Shown here: positions 45,387 through 56,681 of the stretch, in pieces
Layout: each line of letters opens with the position of its first letter
Position numbering within the stretch: the stretch's first letter is position 1
Source of the DNA: Venturia oleaginea
Taxonomy: Eukaryota > Ascomycota > Dothideomycetes > Venturiales > Venturiaceae
DNA length: 64,000 nucleotides
Assembly (NCBI GenBank): GCA_013176395.1
Contig: JABMLP010000013.1
Location: 248,001 to 312,000, forward strand
Reading direction: 5' to 3'
Notes under the pieces: generated by a model
What the model saw: the letters and a program-made list of their open reading frames with translations, nothing else
The model's database searches: none
Told to the model about the DNA's origin: nothing
Made by a program: the position numbers and the translations under genes

Positions 45387-48300
45387 CCTCTATCCAAAGT
45401 CGTGGATGGAGGCGTAGAGTAGATAGAGCAAAATTGTCAAAGGAGTCAATTGAGAGAGTAAATAGTATTTTGAATTCGAACAAAGACACTGATTCACACC
45501 GTTCTCGGATAGAAAAAGAATGGGAGCAGTTCAGACCCAAGATGCTCTCCCGCCTTTTCTACACAAATACTATAGTGAACGATATATACTCTCTTAAAAC
45601 TCTCCTTGATAATGGATCTAGCTGCTACGCATCAATAAACGAGGAGAAAGCTTCGCAGATGGACCTTGAAGTACTCCCTATTAGTCCGCGTACTATAGGT
45701 GGAGTTCTTAAGGAAGAAGGACAGACCCAAGTGACAAAAATTGCGAAGTTGAACCTAGATTTAGGGGGACTTATATGCAACGCTTTTGCTTATATAGTCC
45801 CGGGACAATTTGAGGATCTTCTACTAGGCAGGCCTTTTCTCAAGGACACCAAAGCCGTTATCAATGAATCTAAAGGTACTCTTACCTTTGCAAACGGGAT
45901 TAGCATTCGCGATGCTAAATTTGAAGACAAACTTGATATACAACAAGTAGCGCCCGTAAGATTCCACCGCCTTGTCACTTCTACACTTGAGAAAATCAAA
46001 GACGCGTCTAGAGTATTTGCTGTTACTCTTCGAGATATTGATATTGCCTTGAAGCCGAAAGTCCCTTTGACAACAGAGCAAATACTGGAATTGCTACCTA
46101 AGAGGTTTCATAAGTACGCTGCTGTCTTTGATCCTAAAAGGGCCGAGAGACTACCACCGCATCGCCCTGGGATTGATCACGAAATACCTATAGAAGAAGG
46201 AAAACCACTTCCTTGGGGACCTCTATATGGTATGGGTCGAGAACAACTCCTTGTTTTGCGAAGGACTCTTACAGAGCTACTAGATAAAGGCTTTATCCGA
46301 GAGAGTAAATCAGTTGCTGCGTCTCCAGTTCTCTTTGTGAAGAAACCAGGAGGGGGCTTACGCTTTTGCGTAGACTACCGAGCCTTAAACGCAATTACTC
46401 GAAAGGATAGGTACCCGCTACCGTTAGTAAAAGAGACTTTACTAACCTTAGCTCGTGCTAAGTATCTTAGTAAGCTTGATGTAAATGCTGCCTTCCACAA
46501 GATTCGAATCGCAACGGGAGATGAGTTCAAAACTGCCTTTCGAACTAGATATGGTCTATTTGAATGGCTAGTTACTCCCTTTGGCTTAACCGGTGCACCT
46601 GCGTCTTTTCAACGGTATATAAACTATATCCTTCGACGATACCTAGACGAGTTCTGCTCAGCTTATCTAGACGATATAGTAATATACTCTTCAAAGAACC
46701 TTAAAGACCATGAAGAAAAGACTGAAAAGATACTTCAAAGCTGCCTTAACGCTGGGTTATACCTTGATATTCGGAAGTGCGAGTTTAATACCAAACGAGT
46801 CAAGTATCTAGGCTTCGTTATAGATACTGAAACGGGCCTACACATGGATCCGGAGAAGATCAAAGCAATTAAAGAATGGGAACGTCCTACTACTCTACGA
46901 GGAGTACGTGGCTTCCTAGGCTTTACAAACTTCTACCGTGACTTTGTAAAAGATAACTCAACAATAAGGGAGCCTCTGGTTCGCCTTACAAAGAAGAATA
47001 CTCCATTTTTATGGGGAAAGGAGCAAGAAGAATCTTTTCAAAAACTTAAGGCAGAGTTTTGCAAAGAACCTGTCCTGTCTGCACTTGATGAAGATAAGCC
47101 TACGCGAGTAGAACCTGATGCTTCAGGCTGGGCTTCCGGAGCAGTACTTAGTCAAAAAGATGAGCTAGGTAACTGGAAACCATGTGCTTTCTTCTCTACT
47201 AAGCACTTGCCAGCCGAATGCAATTATGATATCCACGACAAAGAACTTATGGCTATAGTCAAAGCTCTAGTCCATTGGACTAGCGAGCTACTAAGCCTAA
47301 GTAAGCCATTCATTATCCTCACAGATCACAAGAACCTTGAGAAGTTTATGGTAAAAAGGGAACTAAATGAAAGGCAAATGAGATGGGCGCAGATACTAGC
47401 TAAGTTTAACTTCAAACTAGGCTATCGCCCAGGCTCTGAATCTGTAGTTCCAGACGCCTTAACTCGAAGGGATCAAGATCTCCCAAAGGATATTCAAGAC
47501 CCAAGAATCGTTGAAAGAACTAGAACGTTATTACCTCCAAAGCTTTGGATTAACGTTCTAGAGGATAAGACTCCTGCAAGAGAAGAAGCTGCCCAAGAAA
47601 ATGCTCAAGAAGTAGACAAAGAACCTATCCCCTTTATACAAAATCCCTTTCTCTCAGGTGATCTAAGGGATAGATGGGAAACTGCACTCGAAGGAGATCT
47701 AGACTACAGACGTATTTTCCAAAGCGTTCTAAAGCAAGATAGGCAGTTCCCATCTAAGCTAAAGGTTCCTACTTCTATAGGAGATTGTAAAGTCGAAAAC
47801 AACCAGCTCTACTATAGAGACCGAATCTGGTTGCCCTCCTACGAGCCTCTCTTAACAGGAGTAATTCAAGAAATACACGATTCAGTCCTATCAGGGCATC
47901 CTGGACGAGAAGCTACTATTGCTATTCTCTCCAGACAGTTCTACTGGCCGGGATTTGCTCAAGATATACGTCAGTTTATACGCAATTGTGACGTCTGCGG
48001 AAGAACTTCAGTCTGGCGAGACAAAAAGAAAGGTTTACTTAAACCTCTTCCTGTCCCTAGCCGTATCTGGCAAGATATTTCAGTAGACTTCATAGTCGAA
48101 TTACCAGAGAGCCAAAGATGCACAAGACTCTGCGTTATTACTGACCGCTTGGGTAAAGGAACTATCCTGTTCCCAGTGCCTAAAGAACAGTTTGGAGCTG
48201 AAGGATTTGCAAAACTATTTATGCAGAACTACGTAAGATTACACTGGCTTCCTAGATCTCTAGTCTCAGATAGGGACACGCAATTTGTTAATGCTTTCTG

Positions 48301-49219
48301 GAAAGAAGTTTGTCACCTTCTTAAGATAGAGAGAAGACTCTCTACAGCGTATCACCCTGAGACTGATGGATCTACGGAAAGAAGAAATCAAGAAGTTGAA
48401 GCCTATCTACGTAAGTTCTGTACATTTAGTCAGGACGACTGGGTTGAGCTCCTGCCTATTGCTCAAATATGCCTCGATAATAGACCAAACCAAGCTACGG
48501 GCCTATCGCCTTTCTTCTTAACCCACGGTTATAACATTGAGCATATAGGAACTGTTGAAGCTCCCCAGAAAACCCCTGAGAATCCAAAAGAAAAAGCACA
48601 AGATCTTGTAGCAAAATTGAAGGACGCACAAGAATGGGCAGAAACGTCAATGGTATCAGCTCAGCAACAGCAAGAATACTACTCTAATAGAGATCGTGCT
48701 CCGGCTGACTCTTTTAAAGTGGGAGACAAAGTCTGGCTCAACCTAAAGAACGTAAAAACCCTACGTCCTTGTAAGAAACTAGACTGGATTCATGGGAAGT
48801 ATACAGTTACACGAGTTATCAACTCAATGTCTTACGAGCTTGATACACCCAGAGGAATCCACAACCGATTTCATACGTCTTTACTTAGGAGAGCTGGCAC
48901 AGATCCCCTACCTTCACAAATACAAGATAATACACAGCCGCCTCCTATAGTAACTGAACAAGGAGACGAGGAATACGGTATCGAGGCTATTCTAGCCGCA
49001 AGATGGCGCCGGCGAGGTCGACAACAAACACGAGAAGTCTTAGTTAAGTGGGTAGGCTACGTTGATCCTACGTGGGAACCCCTTAGCGAACTCCAACAAA
49101 CTACAGCTCTGGACGCTTTTGAAAGTGCCTACGGCAACGTTCTTGAAAACGACGGACCTATACTACGCCCTCAGAGACTACGCTCACATCGATCTACAAG
49201 AGAGGGGGGGAGGGGATAA
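45359..49219 (+). CDS. Pol polyprotein with chromodomain
   Basis: The frame opens at 45359, 28 nt inside gag and -1 relative to it, and has no early ATG, so expression probably needs frameshifting. Domains in order: aspartic protease (LLDNGSSCYASINEE, where DNG replaces the common DTG/DSG); reverse transcriptase (RFCVDYRALNAITRKDRYPL and YLDDIVIYS); RNase H (VEPDASGWASGAVLSQ); integrase with an HHCC finger (HPGREATIAILSRQFYWPG, CDVCGRTS), the acidic triad (SVDFIVELPE, VSDRDTQF, and the E of DGSTERRNQEVE) and a GPY-like module; and a C-terminal chromodomain (VLVKWVGYVDPTWEPLSEL). The chromodomain puts it among the chromoviruses, which it may guide to chromatin. The polyprotein is about 1,286 codons and uninterrupted. 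Confidence 0.94.
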   Translation, partial: RRGLLGKRVASIQSRGWRRRVDRAKLSKESIERVNSILNSNKDTDSHRSRIEKEWEQFRPKMLSRLFYTNTIVNDIYSLKTLLDNGSSCYASINEEKASQMDLEVLPISPRTIGGVLKEEGQTQVTKIAKLNLDLGGLICNAFAYIVPGQFEDLLLGRPFLKDTKAVINESKGTLTFANGISIRDAKFEDKLDIQQVAPVRFHRLVTSTLEKIKDASRVFAVTLRDIDIALKPKVPLTTEQILELLPKRFHKYAAVFDPKRAERLPPHRPGIDHEIPIEEGKPLPWGPLYGMGREQLLVLRRTLTELLDKGFIRESKSVAASPVLFVKKPGGGLRFCVDYRALNAITRKDRYPLPLVKETLLTLARAKYLSKLDVNAAFHKIRIATGDEFKTAFRTRYGLFEWLVTPFGLTGAPASFQRYINYILRRYLDEFCSAYLDDIVIYSSKNLKDHEEKTEKILQSCLNAGLYLDIRKCEFNTKRVKYLGFVIDTETGLHMDPEKIKAIKEWERPTTLRGVRGFLGFTNFYRDFVKDNSTIREPLVRLTKKNTPFLWGKEQEESFQKLKAEFCKEPVLSALDEDKPTRVEPDASGWASGAVLSQKDELGNWKPCAFFSTKHLPAECNYDIHDKELMAIVKALVHWTSELLSLSKPFIILTDHKNLEKFMVKRELNERQMRWAQILAKFNFKLGYRPGSESVVPDALTRRDQDLPKDIQDPRIVERTRTLLPPKLWINVLEDKTPAREEAAQENAQEVDKEPIPFIQNPFLSGDLRDRWETALEGDLDYRRIFQSVLKQDRQFPSKLKVPTSIGDCKVENNQLYYRDRIWLPSYEPLLTGVIQEIHDSVLSGHPGREATIAILSRQFYWPGFAQDIRQFIRNCDVCGRTSVWRDKKKGLLKPLPVPSRIWQDISVDFIVELPESQRCTRLCVITDRLGKGTILFPVPKEQFGAEGFAKLFMQNYVRLHWLPRSLVSDRDTQFVNAFWKEVCHLLKIERRLSTAYHPETDGSTERRNQEVEAYLRKFCTFSQDDWVELLPIAQICLDNRPNQATGLSPFFLTHGYNIEHIGTVEAPQKTPENPKEKAQDLVAKLKDAQEWAETSMVSAQQQQEYYSNRDRAPADSFKVGDKVWLNLKNVKTLRPCKKLDWIHGKYTVTRVINSMSYELDTPRGIHNRFHTSLLRRAGTDPLPSQIQDNTQPPPIVTEQGDEEYGIEAILAARWRRRGRQQTREVLVKWVGYVDPTWEPLSELQQTTALDAFESAYGNVLENDGPILRPQRLRSHRSTREGGRG
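49199..49216 (+). promoter_or_regulatory. polypurine tract
   Basis: An all-purine run including AGAGGGGGGGAGGGGA lies directly before the 3' LTR and within the last pol codons. It is the expected primer for plus-strand synthesis. Confidence 0.85.
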
Positions 49220-49530
49220 TGTTAAGGGATGGAATCCTTCTCTCTAGCTTATCCATGACTGGATTTCCAATTGTTCTCTTGTTATTCTGCAAGCTGTCAT
49301 GTTCTATTTTGCAAGCTGTCATGTTCTATTTCGCAAGCTGCCATGTTCTATTTCGCAAGCTGTCACGTTTCCATTTAAAGATACTTTCTAGAAGGATCTA
49401 TTGTAAGAGGAGGATTATTTATACGAGCTATCCTTCCTGTATTTACACTTTCTTCTCTGTACTTAGATACTTTGAAATACAAGCAGTCTTCTCTCACTTG
49501 CGAAACACCTTTGAGGGTTGAACTCTTACA
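49220..49530 (+). repeat. 3' LTR
   Basis: 311 bp, identical by eye to the 5' LTR, followed by the GCTAG duplication. The pol stop codon (49217-49219) abuts it. Confidence 0.95.
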
Positions 49531-49535
49531 GCTAG

Positions 49536-50787
49536 AATAGGTAAGGGAGATAGGAGTAACTAATAAAAGCTATTTTAAGCAGGTAAAAGAGGGGATAGGG
49601 CACCTTTGGCAGCTCAGCGATGTTATACCAAAGCCTTTTCCTGGTATTTGGTGAACTCGAATGGAAGTTGAAGCTTTCTATATGTATTCAGTAGCTTTGA
49701 ATTCTGAGCCTTTTCTCTTGGGAATCGTGATGATTGAATGTTGAGCCAGGAAACAAGCTTCGCACACAGTTTAGATAGTACTGGGGTCATCCTATCCTCG
49801 ATGTCGAGGGTTTGCGCAGCTAAGTATAGACTTTCAACCCGGACGAGATCATCCTACTGGCCGTAATATCCTGGATATCAGGGAGAAAGCTTGCAAATTT
49901 TGGTCGAAATTTGTATGGGTATCCTTCTCGCATTTTCCACGGCTGCAGGTCGGTTGAATTACCGGTTGAGGATAGCCCTTGAGGTTGTGAGTATTTTAGC
50001 AAGAAGACGGGCTTTGTCCGTCTCATGGGTCCATTTTGTGGGGATTTGATTGGAGTTTCGATCTACTTTCGTAGGGCTGGGACCTGGGTAGCCTCACATT
50101 CGCGGTCTCTAGCGAACAAAAGAACAATAATACGACACAAGAAATGGCTGCTAGTGAGAAGGCCTCTTGATAGACGCGCGGATGAAAGACTGCATGTGGC
50201 TGAGACAGTGGCGAGATATGAGTTGAGAGAATAGGTAGCTGGTAGAGTAAGAGGAAGTCTGATGATGATGATGATATCAGTGCTTGTGATGTCTCTGCCT
50301 GGAGATATATTGGCGGGAGAATAGGCAGCATCTGTTGGAGGACACCGGAAAATATAAAGGGAGTGGCGTGGCTGGCTGTAGGCTGATTTACAGCTTCAAT
50401 CCACAATAAGTGAGGCTGTACTGGGTTAGCGCGACCGTCTGCAGGTGCAGTATGATCTGATGAGTTGGATGGCTTGGGGGATAGCTGCTCTGAAGATATG
50501 AGACTTTGTTACTCCACCATCTCTCTCATGCCAAACGAACCATCCCTCGCCTGTACCAAAGACATTCCCACCTACTAGAGTACTGCTCTTCCCATCCAAG
50601 CTTCTAGCTCCATCGCCGCCAGCCTTCCTTGGATCCTTGGTCGACGATAACGTCGCAATAACGTCGCAAAATCTGGCGTCTGTACCACTCAGGCACTATT
50701 CCGACCAGTCGATACACGGAGGAGCAGTGACCTCCTGACGAAAAGCACCCATCACTAAGAAGACCTCACACAACACCCTTCCCCGCC
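49536..50787. other. gene-free stretch upstream of the MATH protein
   Basis: No supported frame. It has a short GAT repeat near 50262-50276. The last few hundred bases should hold the promoter of the next gene. Confidence 0.45.
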
Positions 50788-53700
50788 ATGAGCGCCGCAA
50801 CCAGCTTCCCAAACGTGGACCCTCCGCCTTTGCTCTTCGGTCCACCATCACCCAGTCCTCCCTTCTCTCCCGGGTCTCCGATACCTTCGCAAACTCCTCA
50901 CAGCCCTCCGCCCGTCCAGATGGACGAACCAGAGGATGTCGACATGACCTCGTCCACTGTGCTGCATGCGCAGAACCACCAACGGCAGGATGCAGCTATG
51001 GACATGGACCATCCACAAACCGAGCAAACTCTTGTAGCTCCTACTTCTCAGACAGAAACAACTACAGACGAGATGGTAGAGGGCGAAGATATGGACACCA
51101 CTCCGGATTCTACTCCGCCCGACGACACTGCCAATGAGCAGTCACAGGCTGAGATCGTCTCTCCAGCCTCGCCTAGTCCCCCGACAGGCACAAATGAGAT
51201 CCAGAGCGGTGAAGCGCCGACATACACCACAAACACGCAATCTGGAGAGATAGTACAAGGCAACGGCGAGATCGCGCCACCAGCTGTTCCAGTCCTCAAT
51301 ACCGACCCGGCCGTGGTTATTGAAGAGAGGCCGCCTGCATCTCCAGCAAGGGGAGGCACACCTGGTGAAGGTAGGGACGACGATGACTCCTCGGAAGAAG
51401 AAGAACATGGCCAAGGGTGGCACGAGATCATCGAAGATACCTCTACCCCGGACGAACAGGAGCTGAAGGAGATAGAGGAAGTTCCTGAGCACAGTGCACT
51501 TGAACGTGAGTTGTGCCCATTCATTCACGCCATTGGTTGCATGGATTGGAAGATTGGGTCCAGATACTGCCCATCAGATCTAGATCGAGGATGGTAGGCT
51601 CTGCGACTTTCGACCATTAGAGCTGGCCAAACATGATGTGATGATGCACGCGCTCTATGTGCATTGCTCATACTTCGTGCTTATGCTAACATGAAACCAG
51701 ACGACTATTGGGAACAGAAGACTTTCGACAACAAGAAGATTGCAGAACCCGAATACAAAGCAGGCGCCACAGGTCGCATAGACTGGACGATCAACTACAA
51801 CGGAACCAAGGAGAAACCGAATAAAGAACTCGTCATGTTCTCACCCAGGGTGATCATTGGAGGCCTTGAATGGCAGATCAAATTCTACCCAAAAGGCAAC
51901 GACTCCGACTACCTGGGTGTATACGTCGAGTGCGCGAGCTTGTTGTCCGATGCCAAGAGAGAAGCTTCCAACCCGAAGAAGAGACGGAAGAGTAAGGCGT
52001 CCGAGTCCGCGGAGACTGTTGCTGACCCAGAGCCAATTACTGCAGTCGAACCAAAAGTCCGTCCAAACCAACACACCCCTCTTCCTCTCCTGGATCCTAC
52101 GTCCCTCCCTAAGCGAAAGAGCATAGCTGCGCAAGTCTCAGTTGTGCTGTATAACCCGGCGGAACCTCGAACCAACGTTTACCGAGAATGTACACATAGG
52201 TTTTGCACAGGATCTCCTGACTGGGGATGGACACGATTTCATGGCCCGTACTACGAGATTCAGCATCGCCACAGAGGCCAGCGGCAACCACTGCTGCGCA
52301 ATGATACTTTGGCATTCACAGCGTACATCAGACTGGTTGAAGATGAAACTGAATGTTTGTGGGAGCATTCTAGCAGAGATAATCCTTGGGACAGCTTGTC
52401 CATGACGGGACTGCAAGGGCTCGCAAATCCTAGCCTTGGATCAGGAGGTGCCAACATTGTTTCTGCGATATCTGCCTGGATGCTACTGAAACCTTTCCGC
52501 GAACTTTTATATCAAGTTCAACCTCCGGATCCAATAATGAATCCCCGAACCCGGCCTAAACCCATGGTGGTAGCCCTTCAGAAGATCCTGTACTCGCTTC
52601 GAACGCGTCCACAAGGCTCAGGCACTGGTGCAGTTCAGGTTGACGATTTGGTGGATGCGTTCGATTGGTACGGCATGGATCGCAGTATGGACAAGTTGGA
52701 TGTTATTGGAGTGTGGGAAATCTTACGAATGAAGCTTGAGGAAGAGCTGGCTGGCACTCCCCTAGAGAATGCTCTTGTCAAACTCTTTGGGCCACGAAGG
52801 AATCGGTCAACAGGTATCCCTACTTACAAGGTTCCTGTGCGTGGCCAGGCCACCATTTCTTGTGCTATTGCTTCAGTAACGCAAGCAACAGGCTCGTTTG
52901 TGTCTCCTGATTCCTCATTACCGGAGGTCCTAATCATTGAATTGGATAGGCAAGAGTTTGACCAGAAGAGCCGGACATGGAAAAAGATATCAGAGAAGCT
53001 AAAACTTGAGGACGAGACCCAAGTCTTGGGCCAGTCATACACTCTGTATGGTTTTGTCACTCACAAACAGGACTTGCAGTCTGGTCTCTACAATACTGTG
53101 CTGCGTCCAAATGGCCCCGGCTCCAAATGGTACATTTACAAGGACGCAAGGGAAGGCAACCAAGTGGTTTGTTTGACACAAAAGAAAGCTCTCGATACGA
53201 ATGAGGGCACTGATCCTTCTAAGCCAAATGACCAAGTAGCAGCTGTCGCTTACGTGGCTTTATACGTCCGCTCGGATATTGCAAACAGCAGGCAAGTATT
53301 CGACAGCAACACCGAACCGCAATGGGAGATCTCGGATTGGGTAGTGGAGGACGTGAGAAAGTATCGTGAATATGTCGGCATTGCTGGTAGGGATATCGAC
53401 ATGATGGAGGTCATGCCTCCTAACCCCACCAACGGCGACCATGAAGTCGAGGTCGAGGAAGAACCCCAAAATGAGGTCACGCAAGTCAACTTCATGATAA
53501 TCAACTCGAAAGCTTTCATGGAGCATGAAGGCTCGGGCATCATTGATTTCTTCGACCCTAAATGGGATTCGTCGGAACACGTCTTCACGGTCACTTTAGA
53601 CAGCACGGACACACCTGAGAAGGCTCGCGAAAAGGTCGCAGCAAAGGTGCCCGGCGTGAAGGATCCCCGTCAATGTAAGCTGTGGGTGGTGGCTTCTTTA

Positions 53701-55212
53701 ACTGGCACCTCGACAATCTTGAAACCCGATCTTTTGTCAACCGGGCAGCTAGACATCTCTGGGGGCAGCATGGACTCTGGTGTAGAGTGGACAACAGTGG
53801 GAGAAGCTAAGACACGACTGGCTGAGCGAAGACTATGGCTCCATGTCATTGACGAAGCCGACCTACCACCTTTACCGCTTCCACCTTTACCGCTTCCACC
53901 TTTACCGCTTCCACCTTTACCGCTTCCAAAGATGCCAAACCCTCCAAACGCAGCGACCAATGGCCACTTGGTCGCGCCGCCGCCTTCACAAATTCCAGTG
54001 GACACGTCTTCGGGGCTACCAGAGGCATCAATGGAAGCGTCGCCAGTAGCGAGCGACGCTGATGCGCCACCTGTGGTTGAAGATACGCCCATGAGTGATG
54101 CTGATGATGAACTACCTGCTCCACCACCACCTACCGATAATGTGACTTCCGTCCAAGAGAACAGTCAAGATGGGGCCCAGAATGATGCCGTCGTGCCTGG
54201 CGAACTACCAACTCCAATAGCTCACTCAACTGACGATACACTAATGGGCGACATGCCACCAGAGCCTGTTCAACCTGTCGTCCTTGGGATTCCATCACTG
54301 CCTCAAGTTGATCTGAATGGAAATATCATGCCTCCAATAGGCGCCTCTCCTCCATTCACAAACGCACCCGTCCGTGTTGAAGATGTGTATTTCTTTGTCA
54401 AACTCTTTGACGCTGAAATTCAGAAGTTGAAGCCGCTCGGAAGCTTCCTTGCGAGGAAAAATTCTCGTGTTGATCATGCCATCCAGAAGATCCTTGGCCT
54501 TCCAAAGGATAAGACACTATTGATATTTGATGAAGAAGAGGTTGCCACTGGCCACCCGTTACGCCGACGAAAGACCTTCCAGGAAGAGGATTTGCATAAT
54601 GGCAGCATTCTCATCGCTCAGCGCCCCGTCTCGGATGAACTGAAAGCTAATCTGGCTGCGCGCGGTGCCTTTGCAGATCTCCAAGGCTACTTGCGGGCAG
54701 TGGCTGATGCTCGCAACTTCCCCGGCATCGTCAATGGCAAGTTCACGCTCGACTATTTCGGTTCCGAGTACTACTCTGGAGAACTACTTCACCGCATTCC
54801 CCACGGCACGGGTAAGAAGATCTATTACAACGGTGATGTCTACACTGGTACTTTCCAAGTTGCACAACGCCATGGTCAAGGCACCATTACTTTCTCGAAT
54901 GGTGATGAGTACACCGGCCTATGGGAGAACAACCATCAGCATGGTCACGGCGTATTCGTCGAGAAGGAAACCGGCAACAGGTACGAAGGCAATTGGAAGA
55001 ATGGAAAGAAACACGGCAAAGGCGTCACCCATTGGGAAGTTGCCCACAATGAAGAGCGAGTTTGCAGGATCTGCTGGGAAGAAGCAGCGGAGAGTGCGTT
55101 CTATGACTGTGGACATGTCGTTGCGTGTCTGACCTGTGCGAGGAGAGTTGAGAGCTGCCCCGTTTGTCGACGTAAGGTGCAGGGAGCTGTCAAGTTGTTT
55201 TTCGTCTCCTAG
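50788..55212 (+). CDS. MATH / USP7-like protein with MORN repeats and a C-terminal RING finger
   Basis: The exons are 50788-51505 and 51701-55212, giving 1,409 aa; the 195-nt intron has GTGAGT, TGCTAAC and CCAG. The N-terminus is a disordered Pro/Asp/Glu-rich region. A MATH domain follows (DDYWEQKTFDNKKI, then SPDWGWTRFHGPYYEIQHRH). Next is a segment aligned in order with a USP7-type ubiquitin protease (GLANPSLGSGG, MLLKPFRELLYQV, VVALQKILYSLRT). The Cys-box position reads NPSLGSGGANIVSA, with no Cys, and the His-box position reads GLYNTVLRPNG, where GHY would be expected. Further on are an 18-bp-repeat-encoded LPPLPLPP tract, a Ubl-like region (VYFFVKLFDAEIQKLKPLG), three or four MORN repeats (YYNGDVYTGTFQVAQRHGQG) and a RING (VCRICWEEAAES to CPVCRRKVQG). 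It is probably a ubiquitin-pathway scaffold or E3 ligase. Confidence 0.88.
53861..53930 (+). repeat. in-frame 18-bp minisatellite
   Basis: Nearly four copies of CCACCTTTACCGCTTCCA encode PPLPLP units inside the MATH protein, a site likely to vary in length between strains. Confidence 0.85.
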
Positions 55213-56440
55213 CGACTTTGAGCGAGCGAATGGGTATTTTCGGCATGGGATGAGGAGTTTTGCAAGGGTGATTTGATTTGGCGCTTAGAAATTGTTAAGG
55301 CATGGTAAGGCGAGTGTGTTTGTGTAGATGACGGGGTTCTCTTCTTCACACTGATATTAACACGAATGGACGATAGGGAGTACCTGAAGTCATGGGAGTC
55401 GTTTTTCGGGTTAAAAATTTATGCTGGGCTTTGTGTCTCTCGTTCTTGCGATATAACCCCCAAGTCCTCATTGTTGATAAGAATGACATCTTTTATTATA
55501 TTAGTGTAGACAGATAGCGCTCTTTGATCTAATGGACTGTTTGCTCCAAGATCACGGTTTGCTGTTGTTGAGATACAGTAGGATTGTGTCACTATCTCTT
55601 TTCATTTCAAGACGGATACTTGCGTGGGATCGATCTTAGATTGAGGAATATTTGATAGAGATAGGCATCGAACCTGCAACCTCAACATGGCCAGGCGATA
55701 TTTACTGATCGTTGAAAGAAGCAACAAAACACGTCGAGGACTGTACCACCCCACGACGAACAATAAGAAGACGGCAATTGATCGCGCCAGCGCTGGGAGA
55801 AGGCCGGAGCAGACGGCAAGAAGGAAGATCAGTAATGGAGAGGATATTACGCGCGGATGAATATTGCATCCGCCATGGCAGGAACACCGGCACCACGACA
55901 CCTGGCTTTACTGAATTGGTAGAGACGGGGATGTTAGAGGCGGAGGGATACGGCGATGGCGAGGGTATCGATCGGTACCAGGCCAGTCGGTGTTACGGGT
56001 GCGAGGCGCAGGATTGGGACGGGAATAGGCGTTGTCACTCGCGGCTTTGGGGGAGGGAAAGGAAAGGTTTTGGAAGAGGAGAGGAGAGGGGAAAGGCAAG
56101 GTTGGTACTTGTGGGTAGTTACGGGGAACGGGAGGACGCTGATAATGGGGATGCTGATGAGGAGATGAAAGTTGATTGATCTCATCCAGCCCGTAGCGTC
56201 GGATGGTCATCACTTCTAGTGCGGAATGGTTCGGCGCTGGTGCGGATTTCTCTTGTGGTTTGTCAAAAAGCCGGAGGCTGTTGCGAAATGTCACGGACAC
56301 CATGGTTTGGGGCAGAGTACATTTTTTTTGTTCCTCTGCTAGAAGGGATTGTTGAGGGGGTTTCGGGAATGGGGAGTGTAGAGATAGGGCACACGGGTAA
56401 TCTTTGAATACATGCATACATTAGACTTCCTTGCCCGCAC
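55213..56440. other. gene-poor stretch
   Basis: Frames at 55712-56179 (plus) and 55908-56417 (minus) overlap and have biased composition (Gly/Arg/Glu-rich one way, Pro/Ser-rich the other). I do not call either. Confidence 0.4.
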
Positions 56441-56650
56441 ATGGACGTAATTCCAGGCAGGCACATATACGGCCCAAAGTACGCGTGTATTCCGAACATC
56501 AACCGCAAAACTAGCCTCAAGATTTCGTATATATCTAACTATCTCGATACCGCAACGCCGACGATGTTTTTCGAGAAGCTAAACTACCCTTATCCAAGAC
56601 CTATTGAAATCGCTTATGATAGCGGTTATATCCTAATTCCCGAAAACTGA
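56441..56650 (+). CDS. small open frame, unrecognised
   Basis: This is a 69-codon ATG frame with aromatic-rich, non-repetitive composition (SYISNYLDTATPTMFFEKL, ending IAYDSGYILIPEN). No signal peptide or domain. It could be a relic exon. Confidence 0.2.
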   Translation: MDVIPGRHIYGPKYACIPNINRKTSLKISYISNYLDTATPTMFFEKLNYPYPRPIEIAYDSGYILIPEN

Positions 56651-56681
56651 CGGGAGTATATAACTGCAATATTGTGTTGTA

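Larger units (their letters stand above)
43004..49535 (+). mobile_element. complete Ty3/gypsy chromovirus
   Basis: The element (43009-49530) is 6,522 bp, flanked by a perfect 5-bp duplication GCTAG (43004-43008 and 49531-49535). It has 311-bp LTRs that look identical base for base, a self-complementary primer site, a 1-kb leader with tandem repeats, gag, pol with a C-terminal chromodomain, and a polypurine tract. Both coding frames are intact. Identical LTRs and an intact duplication indicate very recent insertion and possible activity. Confidence 0.95.

Noticed and set aside
55620..55700. tRNA-like T-arm (on the minus strand GGTTCGATGCC)
   Set aside because: The T-stem pairs poorly, and no acceptor stem, D-arm or anticodon arm could be folded around it.
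55712..56179. 155-codon plus frame rich in Gly, Arg and Glu
   Set aside because: It overlaps an equally long antisense frame, has biased composition and no domain.
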